Source: BOG-1112 sp964611335
GTDB taxonomy: Bacteria; Bdellovibrionota_B; Oligoflexia; Oligoflexales; Bog-1112
Assembly: GCA_964611335.1 (NCBI GenBank)
Contig: CAZSXR010000001.1
Coordinates: forward strand, 372,001-436,000
Reading direction: 5' to 3'
Length of the DNA stretch: 64,000 bases
Part shown: one piece after another, positions 57,732-64,000 of the stretch
Numbering within the stretch: position 1 is the stretch's first letter
How the letters are laid out: every line of letters begins with the position of its first letter
Position numbers and translations under genes: made by a program
Notes under the pieces: model-generated
The model's database searches: none
What the model was told of the DNA's origin: nothing
What the model saw: only the letters and a program-made list of their open reading frames with translations

Positions 57732-59678
57732 ATGAAACGAGTTCAGCTTTTAAGCGATGAAGTTATAAAAAAAATCGCTGCGGGGGAAGTTGTAGAACGC
57801 CCTGCGAGCGTTGTAAAGGAGCTTGTCGAAAATTCCTTAGATGCGGGAGCTCGCAAAATCATCGTCGAGCTGGAAGAGGGTGGGACGGAGCGCATCACAG
57901 TTCAGGATGATGGCTGTGGAATTCCTGCCGAAGACTGCCTTTTGGCTCTTTCGCGGCATGCTACGAGTAAGCTTTCGCAAGATGAAGATCTTTTTAATAT
58001 TGAGACGTTAGGTTTTAGAGGCGAAGCTTTAGCAGCTATTTCTGCCATAGCCAATTTTTCGCTCTGCAGTCGTGTAAGGGGGACGGAGCAAGGTTGTAAA
58101 CTAACTATTGAAGGTGGTGGGACTCCGATTCTTGTTCCTTGGGTAGGGAATGAAGGAACGACGATTACGGTTTCTAAGCTTTTTTGCACGGTGCCTGTGC
58201 GTGCAAAATTTCTCAAAGGGCCAGATACAGAGTTTGCAAATTGCCATGATCTTGTTCAGGCTCTTGCTTTGTCATCCCCCCATGTAGGTTTTTCCCTTTT
58301 TCACAATGGCAAACTTAAATTCTCTGCACCAGCTTTAGAATTTGGGCGGGACGGAGCCTGGCGTGGAGAGAAGACATTACGTGAGCGATGGGCACTTATT
58401 GCAGGTAGAGAAGAGGCTGAACTTGCGATTTATGTTCGAGAAGAAAACGAGTATGGCCGGTGGGAAGCTCTTCTTTCGGCGCCAGGTCGGGATAAGGCAA
58501 CGCATAAGAATGTTGTTCATTTTGTGAATGGCCGTTGGGTTAAGGATAAAATATTGAACTTCGGAATTCTTCGCGGCTATCATTCTCACCTACTTAAAGG
58601 AAGGCACCCTCAAGTTTTATCTTTTTTTGAATGCGATCCTTCTTTAGTCGATGTGAATGTTCATCCCGCTAAAACCGAATTGCGTTTTCAATATCCAGCT
58701 GAAGTTCAAGGTTTAATGAGCTTTGCTATTCGTAAACACATGCGTGCTGCAGAGTGGGCACGAACGGAGCAAGATCTTAGGACGGAGCAATGCCTAAGAG
58801 CTGAAACTCTAAGGACGGAGCAAGTTAAAGAATCAATGAGGTCTCTTTCTGTTTTGAACATATCTGAGAACGACAGTTACAGTTCATCGAAAGATATTAC
58901 ACAAAAAATGCCTGCTGGTGATATTTCACAAATGCGGCAAATGTCGTTGAACGGTATCTCTGTATTGGAAATAAACAAAAGTTCCGAGTCAGAAAAAACT
59001 TCGCTCCGTCCTAATGCAGAAATACTTCGTTCTGTAATCCCTACTGTAATCCCTACTAGGACGGAGCAAACAGCGAATTCACTTTTTCAGCAAAGCTCAC
59101 AAGATAAATGGAAGAATCTTCATTACATTGGAACTTACGCCAAATGTTACTTACTCTTCGAAGATAACACGCAGTTGTTAGCTATTGATCAGCATGCTTT
59201 CCATGAGCGTATTCTTTACGAACGTCTTTGTTCAAACCCCAGGCTTCTTGCTCAAAGTCAACCTTTGATGATGCCGGAAGCTCTTTCTTTGACGGCAAAT
59301 CATATTGAAGCCTTGAGAACCCACGAGCACACTGTTCGTAGCGCGGGTTTCATAATAAAATTTTTAAATGAAACAACAGTTGAAATCTGTGCAGTTCCTA
59401 CTCTGCTTGTACATAAAAATTATGAAGATGTTTTTCAACATTTTGCAGAAAAACTCGGAGAGGGGTGCGTGGCTTCAGCTCAACATGTTCACCATGATTT
59501 AATGGCAAGTATTGCATGTCATGCCGCTGTGAGAGCTGGAGAGGAACTAAGCCCTGAGGAGCTCAGAACTTTGCTTGGAGAAGCTGAGACTGTGGATTTT
59601 TATCATAATTGTCCTCATGGAAGACGAGTTTTCAGAACTTTTGAAAAGAGTCAGGTGGCAAAATGGTTCGATCGCTAA
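57732..59678 (+). CDS. mutL: DNA mismatch repair protein MutL with endonuclease motif
   Basis: Links MutS mismatch recognition to strand removal. 648 residues. N-terminal GHKL ATPase: ELVENSLDAGA, QDDGCGIPAED, GFRGEALAAIS. The C-terminal dimerisation domain carries DQHAFHERILYER, the DQHA-x2-E-x4-E endonuclease motif, and NCPHGRRV, so this is the MutH-independent latent nuclease type. The linker (about 335-470) is unusual: four RTEQ tetrapeptides, each from an (A)GGACGGAGCAA or AACGGAGCAA word. Seven exact dispersed words lie in this gene. miaA overlaps downstream by 16 bases. Confidence 0.96.
   Translation: MKRVQLLSDEVIKKIAAGEVVERPASVVKELVENSLDAGARKIIVELEEGGTERITVQDDGCGIPAEDCLLALSRHATSKLSQDEDLFNIETLGFRGEALAAISAIANFSLCSRVRGTEQGCKLTIEGGGTPILVPWVGNEGTTITVSKLFCTVPVRAKFLKGPDTEFANCHDLVQALALSSPHVGFSLFHNGKLKFSAPALEFGRDGAWRGEKTLRERWALIAGREEAELAIYVREENEYGRWEALLSAPGRDKATHKNVVHFVNGRWVKDKILNFGILRGYHSHLLKGRHPQVLSFFECDPSLVDVNVHPAKTELRFQYPAEVQGLMSFAIRKHMRAAEWARTEQDLRTEQCLRAETLRTEQVKESMRSLSVLNISENDSYSSSKDITQKMPAGDISQMRQMSLNGISVLEINKSSESEKTSLRPNAEILRSVIPTVIPTRTEQTANSLFQQSSQDKWKNLHYIGTYAKCYLLFEDNTQLLAIDQHAFHERILYERLCSNPRLLAQSQPLMMPEALSLTANHIEALRTHEHTVRSAGFIIKFLNETTVEICAVPTLLVHKNYEDVFQHFAEKLGEGCVASAQHVHHDLMASIACHAAVRAGEELSPEELRTLLGEAETVDFYHNCPHGRRVFRTFEKSQVAKWFDR
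57883..57891 (+). repeat. GGACGGAGC dispersed word, copy 14
   Basis: Exact 9-mer in mutL, ATPase domain (frame G-T-E-R). Confidence 0.85.
58081..58089 (+). repeat. GGACGGAGC dispersed word, copy 15
   Basis: Exact 9-mer in mutL, ATPase domain (frame G-T-E-Q). Confidence 0.85.
58349..58357 (+). repeat. GGACGGAGC dispersed word, copy 16
   Basis: Exact 9-mer in mutL (frame R-D-G-A). Confidence 0.85.
58780..58788 (+). repeat. GGACGGAGC dispersed word, copy 17
   Basis: Exact 9-mer in the mutL linker (R-T-E-Q); an AACGGAGC variant lies 17 bases upstream. Confidence 0.85.
58813..58821 (+). repeat. GGACGGAGC dispersed word, copy 18
   Basis: Exact 9-mer in the mutL linker (R-T-E-Q), 33 bases after copy 17. 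Confidence 0.85.
59003..59011 (-). repeat. GGACGGAGC dispersed word, copy 19
   Basis: Exact 9-mer in reverse orientation in the mutL linker (L-R-P in frame). Confidence 0.85.
59059..59067 (+). repeat. GGACGGAGC dispersed word, copy 20
   Basis: Exact 9-mer in the mutL linker (R-T-E-Q). Confidence 0.85.
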
Positions 59679-60586
59679 ATAGTATGAAACTTCCAAAGCT
59701 CATTGCAATCGTAGGTCCTACAGCTAGTGGAAAGTCAAGACTTGCGCTTGAGCTTGCAAAGCAAATCAAAGGTGAAATCGTAAGTTGTGACTCCGTCCAA
59801 GTGTACAAAGGTTTTGACATAGGATCCGCGAAAGCTTCTTTGAAAGAACAGGGAGAAATCCCTCATCATCTCATAAATGTAGTGACATGGAGGGAATCTT
59901 TTGATGCTGCCCGTTACCGAGAACTTGCTTTGAAAGCTATAGAAGAAATTCAGAGAAGGAGTCATACACCGATATTAGTAGGAGGAACAGGTCTGTATTT
60001 TCGAGCTCTCTGTGGAGAAAAGTTTCACGATTTACCTAGTGATAGCGTTCTTCGTCAAGAGTTGAGTGCGTGGACTTCCGAAGTTCTTTATAGCAAATTA
60101 CAGGAACTTGATCCGCTCCGTGCTAAAGAATTACATCCGAACGATCGCTTTCGCGTCATCCGAGCCTGTGAAATTGCAATGCTTACAGGTAAAAGTCTTT
60201 CAAGCCTTTCTCAAGATTCCACCATAGCTCCGTCCCACCCTTATACGATTCTTTGCAAACCTTCTCGTGAGTCTTTGCTCCGTGCTATAGCTCAACGGAG
60301 TAAGCACATGCTTGAGAATGGGCTCATCGAAGAAGTAAGCAGTCTTCTCAAAGAAGGGTGCCCGCAGTCTGCAAGACCTATGCAGTCTATTGGTTACAGT
60401 CAGGTATGCAAGTTTTTCAATGAGCTTATTAAAGAAGAACATTTACTCGAAGCAATCATCGTTGCAACACGCCAATATGCGCGCAAACAACTTATGTGGT
60501 TTCGTAAAGTTCCTATCGATAAGGTCATAGAAGATTCTCAAATTCTTGAAGGTAATTTGCTCAAACACTTAACGTCGAATGAGTGA
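59663..60586 (+). CDS. miaA: tRNA dimethylallyltransferase
   Basis: Adds the isopentenyl group to A37 of tRNAs reading codons that start with U. 307 residues: P-loop AIVGPTASGKSRLA (about 15-28), SCDSVQVYKGFDIGSAK, and ILVGGTGLYFRALC. ATG 59663 is inside mutL's end and has AGGTGG upstream; ATG 59684 is an alternative. Coupled to mutL as in many bacteria. One exact and one 8/9 dispersed word lie within. Confidence 0.95.
   Translation: MVRSLNSMKLPKLIAIVGPTASGKSRLALELAKQIKGEIVSCDSVQVYKGFDIGSAKASLKEQGEIPHHLINVVTWRESFDAARYRELALKAIEEIQRRSHTPILVGGTGLYFRALCGEKFHDLPSDSVLRQELSAWTSEVLYSKLQELDPLRAKELHPNDRFRVIRACEIAMLTGKSLSSLSQDSTIAPSHPYTILCKPSRESLLRAIAQRSKHMLENGLIEEVSSLLKEGCPQSARPMQSIGYSQVCKFFNELIKEEHLLEAIIVATRQYARKQLMWFRKVPIDKVIEDSQILEGNLLKHLTSNE
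60227..60235 (-). repeat. GGACGGAGC dispersed word, copy 21
   Basis: Exact 9-mer, reverse orientation, in miaA (A-P-S in frame). Confidence 0.85.
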
Positions 60587-61090
60587 GAGATGAAAGCTCC
60601 GATCATCATGAAAATCGGGTTTTGAAGCAGGGTGTTCTAAAGCCCAATAGGATTTTTCGTGATCTGTAGTCGCCAAAATACAGGCAAGACCCAATTTCCC
60701 CTCTCTTTCAAGAAGTGGGATGGAGATTATACATTTCAAAAGATCGTAAGAATGTTCCCATGTCACAGAATGAGGAGACAGAGACGCTGGATAAAGGCTT
60801 CGTATTCTGTACCGAGCAAATTGTGTGAACCACCAATCTCCAGATGGGGAAAAATTCCACTCGACATATTGGGGGGAACCTGGACTTTTCAAAAAAATTT
60901 CAAAACAAGTCGAATCCCACAACCCTTCTTTCATTTCAGGCTTCTTGTTTTTGGGAATGTTTAAAGAAGTAAGATTTCCTCGAATGAAAAGTTCACATTG
61001 CAGCATTGCATCTGTAGCTGAGAGGTTTCCATTAACCGAAAAGTCCTTGTTTTCTTTGAAAGGCAAAAGTTTAAAGCGGGTTTTATTCAT
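60569..61090 (-). CDS. DOMON-like domain protein
   Basis: 173 residues, no signal peptide. The pattern GLWDSTCFEIFLKSPGSP, QYVEWNFSPSGDWW and SYWALEHPASKPDFHD fits the DOMON-like/carbohydrate-binding-like domain found in small bacterial proteins; the family's role is not established and a ligand (sugar or haem) cannot be named. GGGGAA lies before the ATG. It overlaps the 3' end of miaA by 18 bases in convergent orientation. Confidence 0.75.
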   Translation of the reverse strand: MNKTRFKLLPFKENKDFSVNGNLSATDAMLQCELFIRGNLTSLNIPKNKKPEMKEGLWDSTCFEIFLKSPGSPQYVEWNFSPSGDWWFTQFARYRIRSLYPASLSPHSVTWEHSYDLLKCIISIPLLEREGKLGLACILATTDHEKSYWALEHPASKPDFHDDRSFHLSLIRR

Positions 61091-61188
61091 AAATTCCCCA
61101 TAATTGGAATCTATTCATTCTAACAAATGCCGATAGAAGACGCAGGATAAACTTAAGGCTTAAATTAAACTTCGTAAGGAAATCGATT

Positions 61189-61707
61189 ATGCAATACAAA
61201 GAACATTGTATCAGTAACTTGGGAATAGGAACTTTGCTCAGCATTGGTTTGGGTGAACTGCAGTTGAGTTTGAACCTTCGCCTCATCTTTGCGTTTTCAT
61301 TCATACTTGCAACTTTTTTTCTAAGTCCCGACTTAGATCTTTTCCACAGCGCTCCGTCCCGTAATTGGGGCTGTTTCAAAATCCTATGGTGGCCTTACAC
61401 TAAATTGTTCAAGCACAGAGGGATAAGCCATGTCCCCATACTTGGTACAGGGAGCCGCTTTATCTATCTTTCAACTCTTGCGTACCTAGGAGTGCTGGTC
61501 TACGATGTTGTCACAGGGCTTCATGCTGGATCAACTATAGAGGGCAGTGAAGTTTTTAATTTCGGACTTACGAAAGCTAACGAGAGTATGGATTTTTTCT
61601 CACAGAATCACGACCTATGTGTTTCTGCACTCGCTGGTGCCGCTGCTTCAGACTTAGGGCATTTGTTTGTCGATGGTTTCAGCTCCCTTTGGAAAAGGAT
61701 CTTTTAA
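61189..61707 (+). CDS. DUF2227-type putative metal-binding membrane protein
   Basis: 172 residues. Conserved motifs of the COG2389/DUF2227 group: FFLSPDLDLFHSAPSRNWG (acidic DLD and His), PYTKLFKHRGISHVPILGTG (His-rich turn) and ASDLGHLFVDG near the end, with membrane helices between. Function unknown; the His/Asp sites suggest metal binding or phospholipid hydrolysis-like chemistry. AAGGAAA precedes the ATG, and the stop overlaps the next gene's start (TAATG), so it is coupled to the cation efflux gene. One exact dispersed word lies inside, coding A-P-S. Confidence 0.82.
   Translation: MQYKEHCISNLGIGTLLSIGLGELQLSLNLRLIFAFSFILATFFLSPDLDLFHSAPSRNWGCFKILWWPYTKLFKHRGISHVPILGTGSRFIYLSTLAYLGVLVYDVVTGLHAGSTIEGSEVFNFGLTKANESMDFFSQNHDLCVSALAGAAASDLGHLFVDGFSSLWKRIF
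61351..61359 (-). repeat. GGACGGAGC dispersed word, copy 22
   Basis: Exact 9-mer, reverse orientation, in the DUF2227 gene (A-P-S). Confidence 0.85.
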
Positions 61708-62612
61708 TGGCCCATCATCATGATCATACCCATCTTGGTCGAAAACTGTGGCTTGCCATACTTCTGAATACGTTCATAACAATTGCGCAAGTTGTGGGTG
61801 GTTTTTTTTCCGGTTCTCTATCTCTTCTTTCTGACGCCTTACATAATTTTAGTGATGTCATAGCGCTTCTACTCAGTTATTTCGCCGTACACCTTGGCTC
61901 TAAGAGAAGCACACCTCAAAAAACATTCGGCTATAAACGCGGTGAAATTCTCGCGGCATTTCTCAATATCTCAGGTTTGTTAGTCATTGCTTTTTTTCTG
62001 GGAAAAGAAGCTATAAGCCGCTTTTTCTATCCGAGAGAAGTCGACTCTCTGACCATCATTGCGCTCGGTGGTTTGAGTGTTGTCATCAACTTTGTCAGTG
62101 TCTGTCTTATTCATAAGGAGGCAAAAAATAGTCTGAATATCCGCAGTGCCTATCTCCATCTTTTTTCAGATATTTTGAGCTCTGTGGCAGTTTGCCTTGG
62201 AGGTGTTATCATTTATTGGACCCAAGCTTATTGGGTCGACAGTGTTTTAAGTATGGGTGTTGCGTGTTATCTGCTTTACACATCGTGGCACATTTTAATG
62301 GACATTATCCGAATTATTATGCACTTTACACCCGAGCATATCTGCTTGGAAGATCTCGAAAAAGAGTTGCTTAGCTTTCAAGATATTGAAAATGTGCATC
62401 ATATTCATGTTTGGAATCTGAACGACAAAGACATCCACTTCGAAGCTCATGTGGATTTTGTTAGCGATGTTTCCTTGAGTGAAGCTTCGCAAATTATAAA
62501 TCGAATGAGCCAAAGACTTCATGAAAAATTTGGAATCTCTCACTGCGTTATCCAACCTGAAATTGGAATTCATGATTCTAAAACATTGATTGTAACAGAA
62601 TGTCATCTCTAG
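61707..62612 (+). CDS. Cation diffusion facilitator (zinc-type) efflux protein
   Basis: Proton-coupled export of Zn or related divalent metals across the inner membrane. 301 residues from ATG 61707, which overlaps the upstream stop and has GGAAAAGGA upstream; the longer open frame inside the previous gene is not used. His-rich N-terminus HHHDHTH (3-9), six helices, metal-site residues in LSLLSDALHNFSD (TM2) and HLFSDILSSV (TM5), and a cytoplasmic C-terminal domain with VHHIHVWNLND. Fits the ZitB/CzcD group. Confidence 0.92.
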   Translation: MAHHHDHTHLGRKLWLAILLNTFITIAQVVGGFFSGSLSLLSDALHNFSDVIALLLSYFAVHLGSKRSTPQKTFGYKRGEILAAFLNISGLLVIAFFLGKEAISRFFYPREVDSLTIIALGGLSVVINFVSVCLIHKEAKNSLNIRSAYLHLFSDILSSVAVCLGGVIIYWTQAYWVDSVLSMGVACYLLYTSWHILMDIIRIIMHFTPEHICLEDLEKELLSFQDIENVHHIHVWNLNDKDIHFEAHVDFVSDVSLSEASQIINRMSQRLHEKFGISHCVIQPEIGIHDSKTLIVTECHL

Positions 62613-62621
62613 GAATTGAAT

Positions 62622-63341
62622 ATGACCGAATTTTTTACTTTTGAAAATCTTCTCGCATTTCTTACATTGGCAAGTTTGGAAATTGTCTTAGGTATCGACA
62701 ACATCGTTTTTATTGCTATTGCTACGGAGAAAGTCCCTGAAGCTCAAAAGCCTTTTGCACGCAAAGCTGGGCTTTTTCTAGCAATGATTGAACGCATTAT
62801 CCTTTTATCCTTGGTCAGTTGGATAGCAAAATTAAGAACCCCCTTCCTTTCTTTTGCAAATTTCACATTTTCGGGAAGAGATCTCATCCTTCTTTTCGGA
62901 GGCTTGTTTCTCATATTCAAAGCAACAACTGAAATTCATAGACTTACGAGTGGTGAACAAGAAGAACAAACCTTAAGCTCTGCTAAGAGATCTTCTTTGA
63001 TGTGGGTTCTCTTGCAGATCTTTCTCCTCGATACGATTTTTTCTTTCGATTCTGTCATCACAGCTGTTGGGATGGTGGATAATCTCCTCATTATGATTCT
63101 TTCTGTGGTTTCTGCTGTGCTTGTGATGATGGCTTTTGCTCATCCTCTCAGTGAATTCATTCTCAAACACCCCACTCTGAAAATGTTAGCACTATCCTTT
63201 TTGTTACTTATAGGTGTCTTTCTCATTGCGGATTCGTTTGGCAAACATATAGAAAAGGGCTACATCTATTTTGCTATGACGTTCTCTGCAATGATAGAAG
63301 CTTTGAATCATCGCATGCGTAAAAAAACATCGAAGAGTTAA
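62622..63341 (+). CDS. TerC-family integral membrane protein
   Basis: 239 residues from ATG 62622, chosen for AGGAA 8 bases upstream (a TTG at 62616 is in frame). Seven or so membrane helices; signatures SLEIVLGIDNIVFIA with conserved Asp and LLDTIFSFDSVITAVGMVD with the second Asp pair. TerC-type proteins are linked to metal (Mn) efflux for exported enzymes. It sits between the CDF transporter and folA with tiny gaps, so a metal-homeostasis operon is likely. Confidence 0.9.
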   Translation: MTEFFTFENLLAFLTLASLEIVLGIDNIVFIAIATEKVPEAQKPFARKAGLFLAMIERIILLSLVSWIAKLRTPFLSFANFTFSGRDLILLFGGLFLIFKATTEIHRLTSGEQEEQTLSSAKRSSLMWVLLQIFLLDTIFSFDSVITAVGMVDNLLIMILSVVSAVLVMMAFAHPLSEFILKHPTLKMLALSFLLLIGVFLIADSFGKHIEKGYIYFAMTFSAMIEALNHRMRKKTSKS

Positions 63342-63343
63342 AC

Positions 63344-63829
63344 ATGCAGATTTCTCTCATCGTTGCCATGGGGCTTCACCGTCAGATTGGGATTGAAAAT
63401 AGAATTCCTTGGAAGCTCTCTGCGGATCTGAAAAATTTTAAAAAACTCACCATGGGTCACACCCTTGTGATGGGTCGTAAAACGTACGAATCTCTAGGTA
63501 GACCTTTACCTGGTCGTAAGACTTTTGTGCTTTCTCGTGAGTGCAAAATTTCTTTTGAAAATTGTAAGAGTGTTGCAAGTTTACAAGAAGCTATAGGCCT
63601 TGCAAAAAATTCAGGGGAGACGGAGCTGTTCATAGCCGGTGGATCTGAGGTTTACAAGCAAGGACTCCCCATTGTTCAACGCATCTATCTTTCTCGTGTC
63701 GATTACGACGGCGCCGCAGATACTTATTTCCCAGAATTTTCGACAGAAGCTTGGAAAAAAACTCACAGCGAGAAATTTGAAAAAATAGAGGGAAGTCCTG
63801 CTTGGACTTTCGAAATTTGGGATCGCTAA
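63344..63829 (+). CDS. folA: Dihydrofolate reductase
   Basis: Reduces dihydrofolate to tetrahydrofolate with NADPH. 161 residues: LIVAMGLHRQIGIENRIPWKL (substrate loop), LVMGRKTYESLGRPLPGR (NADPH site), IFIAGG-like LFIAGGSEVYKQGLP. Starts 2 bases after the terC-like stop with GAAGAG upstream. It overlaps the 3' end of the next minus-strand gene by 4 bases. No thyA is in the window. Confidence 0.94.
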   Translation: MQISLIVAMGLHRQIGIENRIPWKLSADLKNFKKLTMGHTLVMGRKTYESLGRPLPGRKTFVLSRECKISFENCKSVASLQEAIGLAKNSGETELFIAGGSEVYKQGLPIVQRIYLSRVDYDGAADTYFPEFSTEAWKKTHSEKFEKIEGSPAWTFEIWDR

Positions 63830-64000
63830 CCGAAGAGCGCTTCTTTCAAAATACGTTTGGCAATGATAGGTGAAGAGTTGATATAGCGACTCGGACAATT
63901 TTCAGGACGGTTTTTATCCGTAAGAAGACGATCGTAAATAGCTTCCAAAAGTTTGATCCCTGTATGGGGATCTTTGGAAGCAAAAAATTCGATCTTATCT
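63826..64000 (-). CDS. 3' end of an unidentified gene running off the right edge
   Basis: A minus-strand open frame of 57 codons enters from the right edge and stops at TAG 63826-63828. Visible text includes FFASKDPHTGIKLLEAIYDR and NRPENCPSRYINSSPIIAKR, ending ILKEALFG. It has normal coding character but I do not recognise the family from this C-terminus alone. Confidence 0.6.
   Translation of the reverse strand, partial: DKIEFFASKDPHTGIKLLEAIYDRLLTDKNRPENCPSRYINSSPIIAKRILKEALFG

Noticed and set aside
12496..61359. Chi- or KOPS-like reading of GGACGGAGC
   Set aside because: Such sites are strongly strand-biased; here orientation is 13 to 9 with both orientations in the same genes.

Overview
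This 64 kb window comes from a Gram-negative bacterium with moderately AT-rich DNA (judged by eye). It carries type IV pilus genes (pilO, pilP, pilQ), a TolQR/ExbBD pair, a heptosyltransferase, many lipoproteins and proteins with Sec signal peptides, and core genes in dense overlapping operons with frequent GTG/TTG starts. The lineage cannot be fixed from the sequence alone; a Bdellovibrionota or deltaproteobacterial-like lineage is only an impression. No rRNA, CRISPR array or prophage was seen.

Layout. 1-12.8 kb (minus strand): pilus operon pilO-pilP-pilQ-lipoprotein-partial gene; pgeF with an acyl-CoA dehydrogenase; gshA with a 115-kDa class NAD-glutamate dehydrogenase; exbB-exbD. 13-16 kb: tRNA-Gly followed by a small accessory block: an exported ADP-ribosyltransferase fused to a flavin-reductase-like domain, an exported cytochrome b5, and a frameshifted DUF4143 ATPase remnant. 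16-19.9 kb: a 1314-residue single-module Pls/PosA-type peptide synthetase. 20-28.3 kb: mostly exported or lipoprotein genes of unknown function, including an ankyrin protein, a lipid-anchored glycosyltransferase-like protein, a LuxR-type regulator and a 703-residue exported protein with a weak OTU-like C-terminus. 28.5-34.9 kb: two RNA methyltransferases, a Y1/REP-associated-type transposase, GNAT, phosphofructokinase and an AstE/AspA-like hydrolase. 35.2 kb: an exported membrane protein ending in a RING-H2-like finger. 35.9-43.5 kb: tyrS, heptosyltransferase, mltG, fumC, der, rnc, rpmG. 43.7-46.7 kb: a Deg/HtrA protease overlapping an inactive-looking paralogue. 46.7-53.1 kb: lon, clpX, clpP, tig. 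53.9-57.6 kb: 2-oxoacid dehydrogenase E2 and E3, ysxC. 57.7-64 kb: mutL-miaA, a DOMON-like protein, then a DUF2227-CDF-TerC-folA run.

Two themes stand out. First, a 9-bp word, GGACGGAGC, occurs exactly 22 times on both strands (about 0.5 expected for uniform bases), inside genes in different frames and between genes, with dense clusters at trmH/transposase, tyrS/waaF and mutL. It behaves like a DNA-uptake signal, and the window also encodes the PilQ-type secretin such systems use; a transposase-linked origin is the main alternative. Second, an unusual number of exported proteins have eukaryote-style domains: ADP-ribosyltransferase plus b5-reductase-like fusion, tail-anchored cytochrome b5, RING-H2 finger, ankyrin repeats, and possibly a dead OTU fold. 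This suggests a host-associated or predatory lifestyle. The secreted ADP-ribosyltransferase/redox pair beside tRNA-Gly is the most novel-looking local system.
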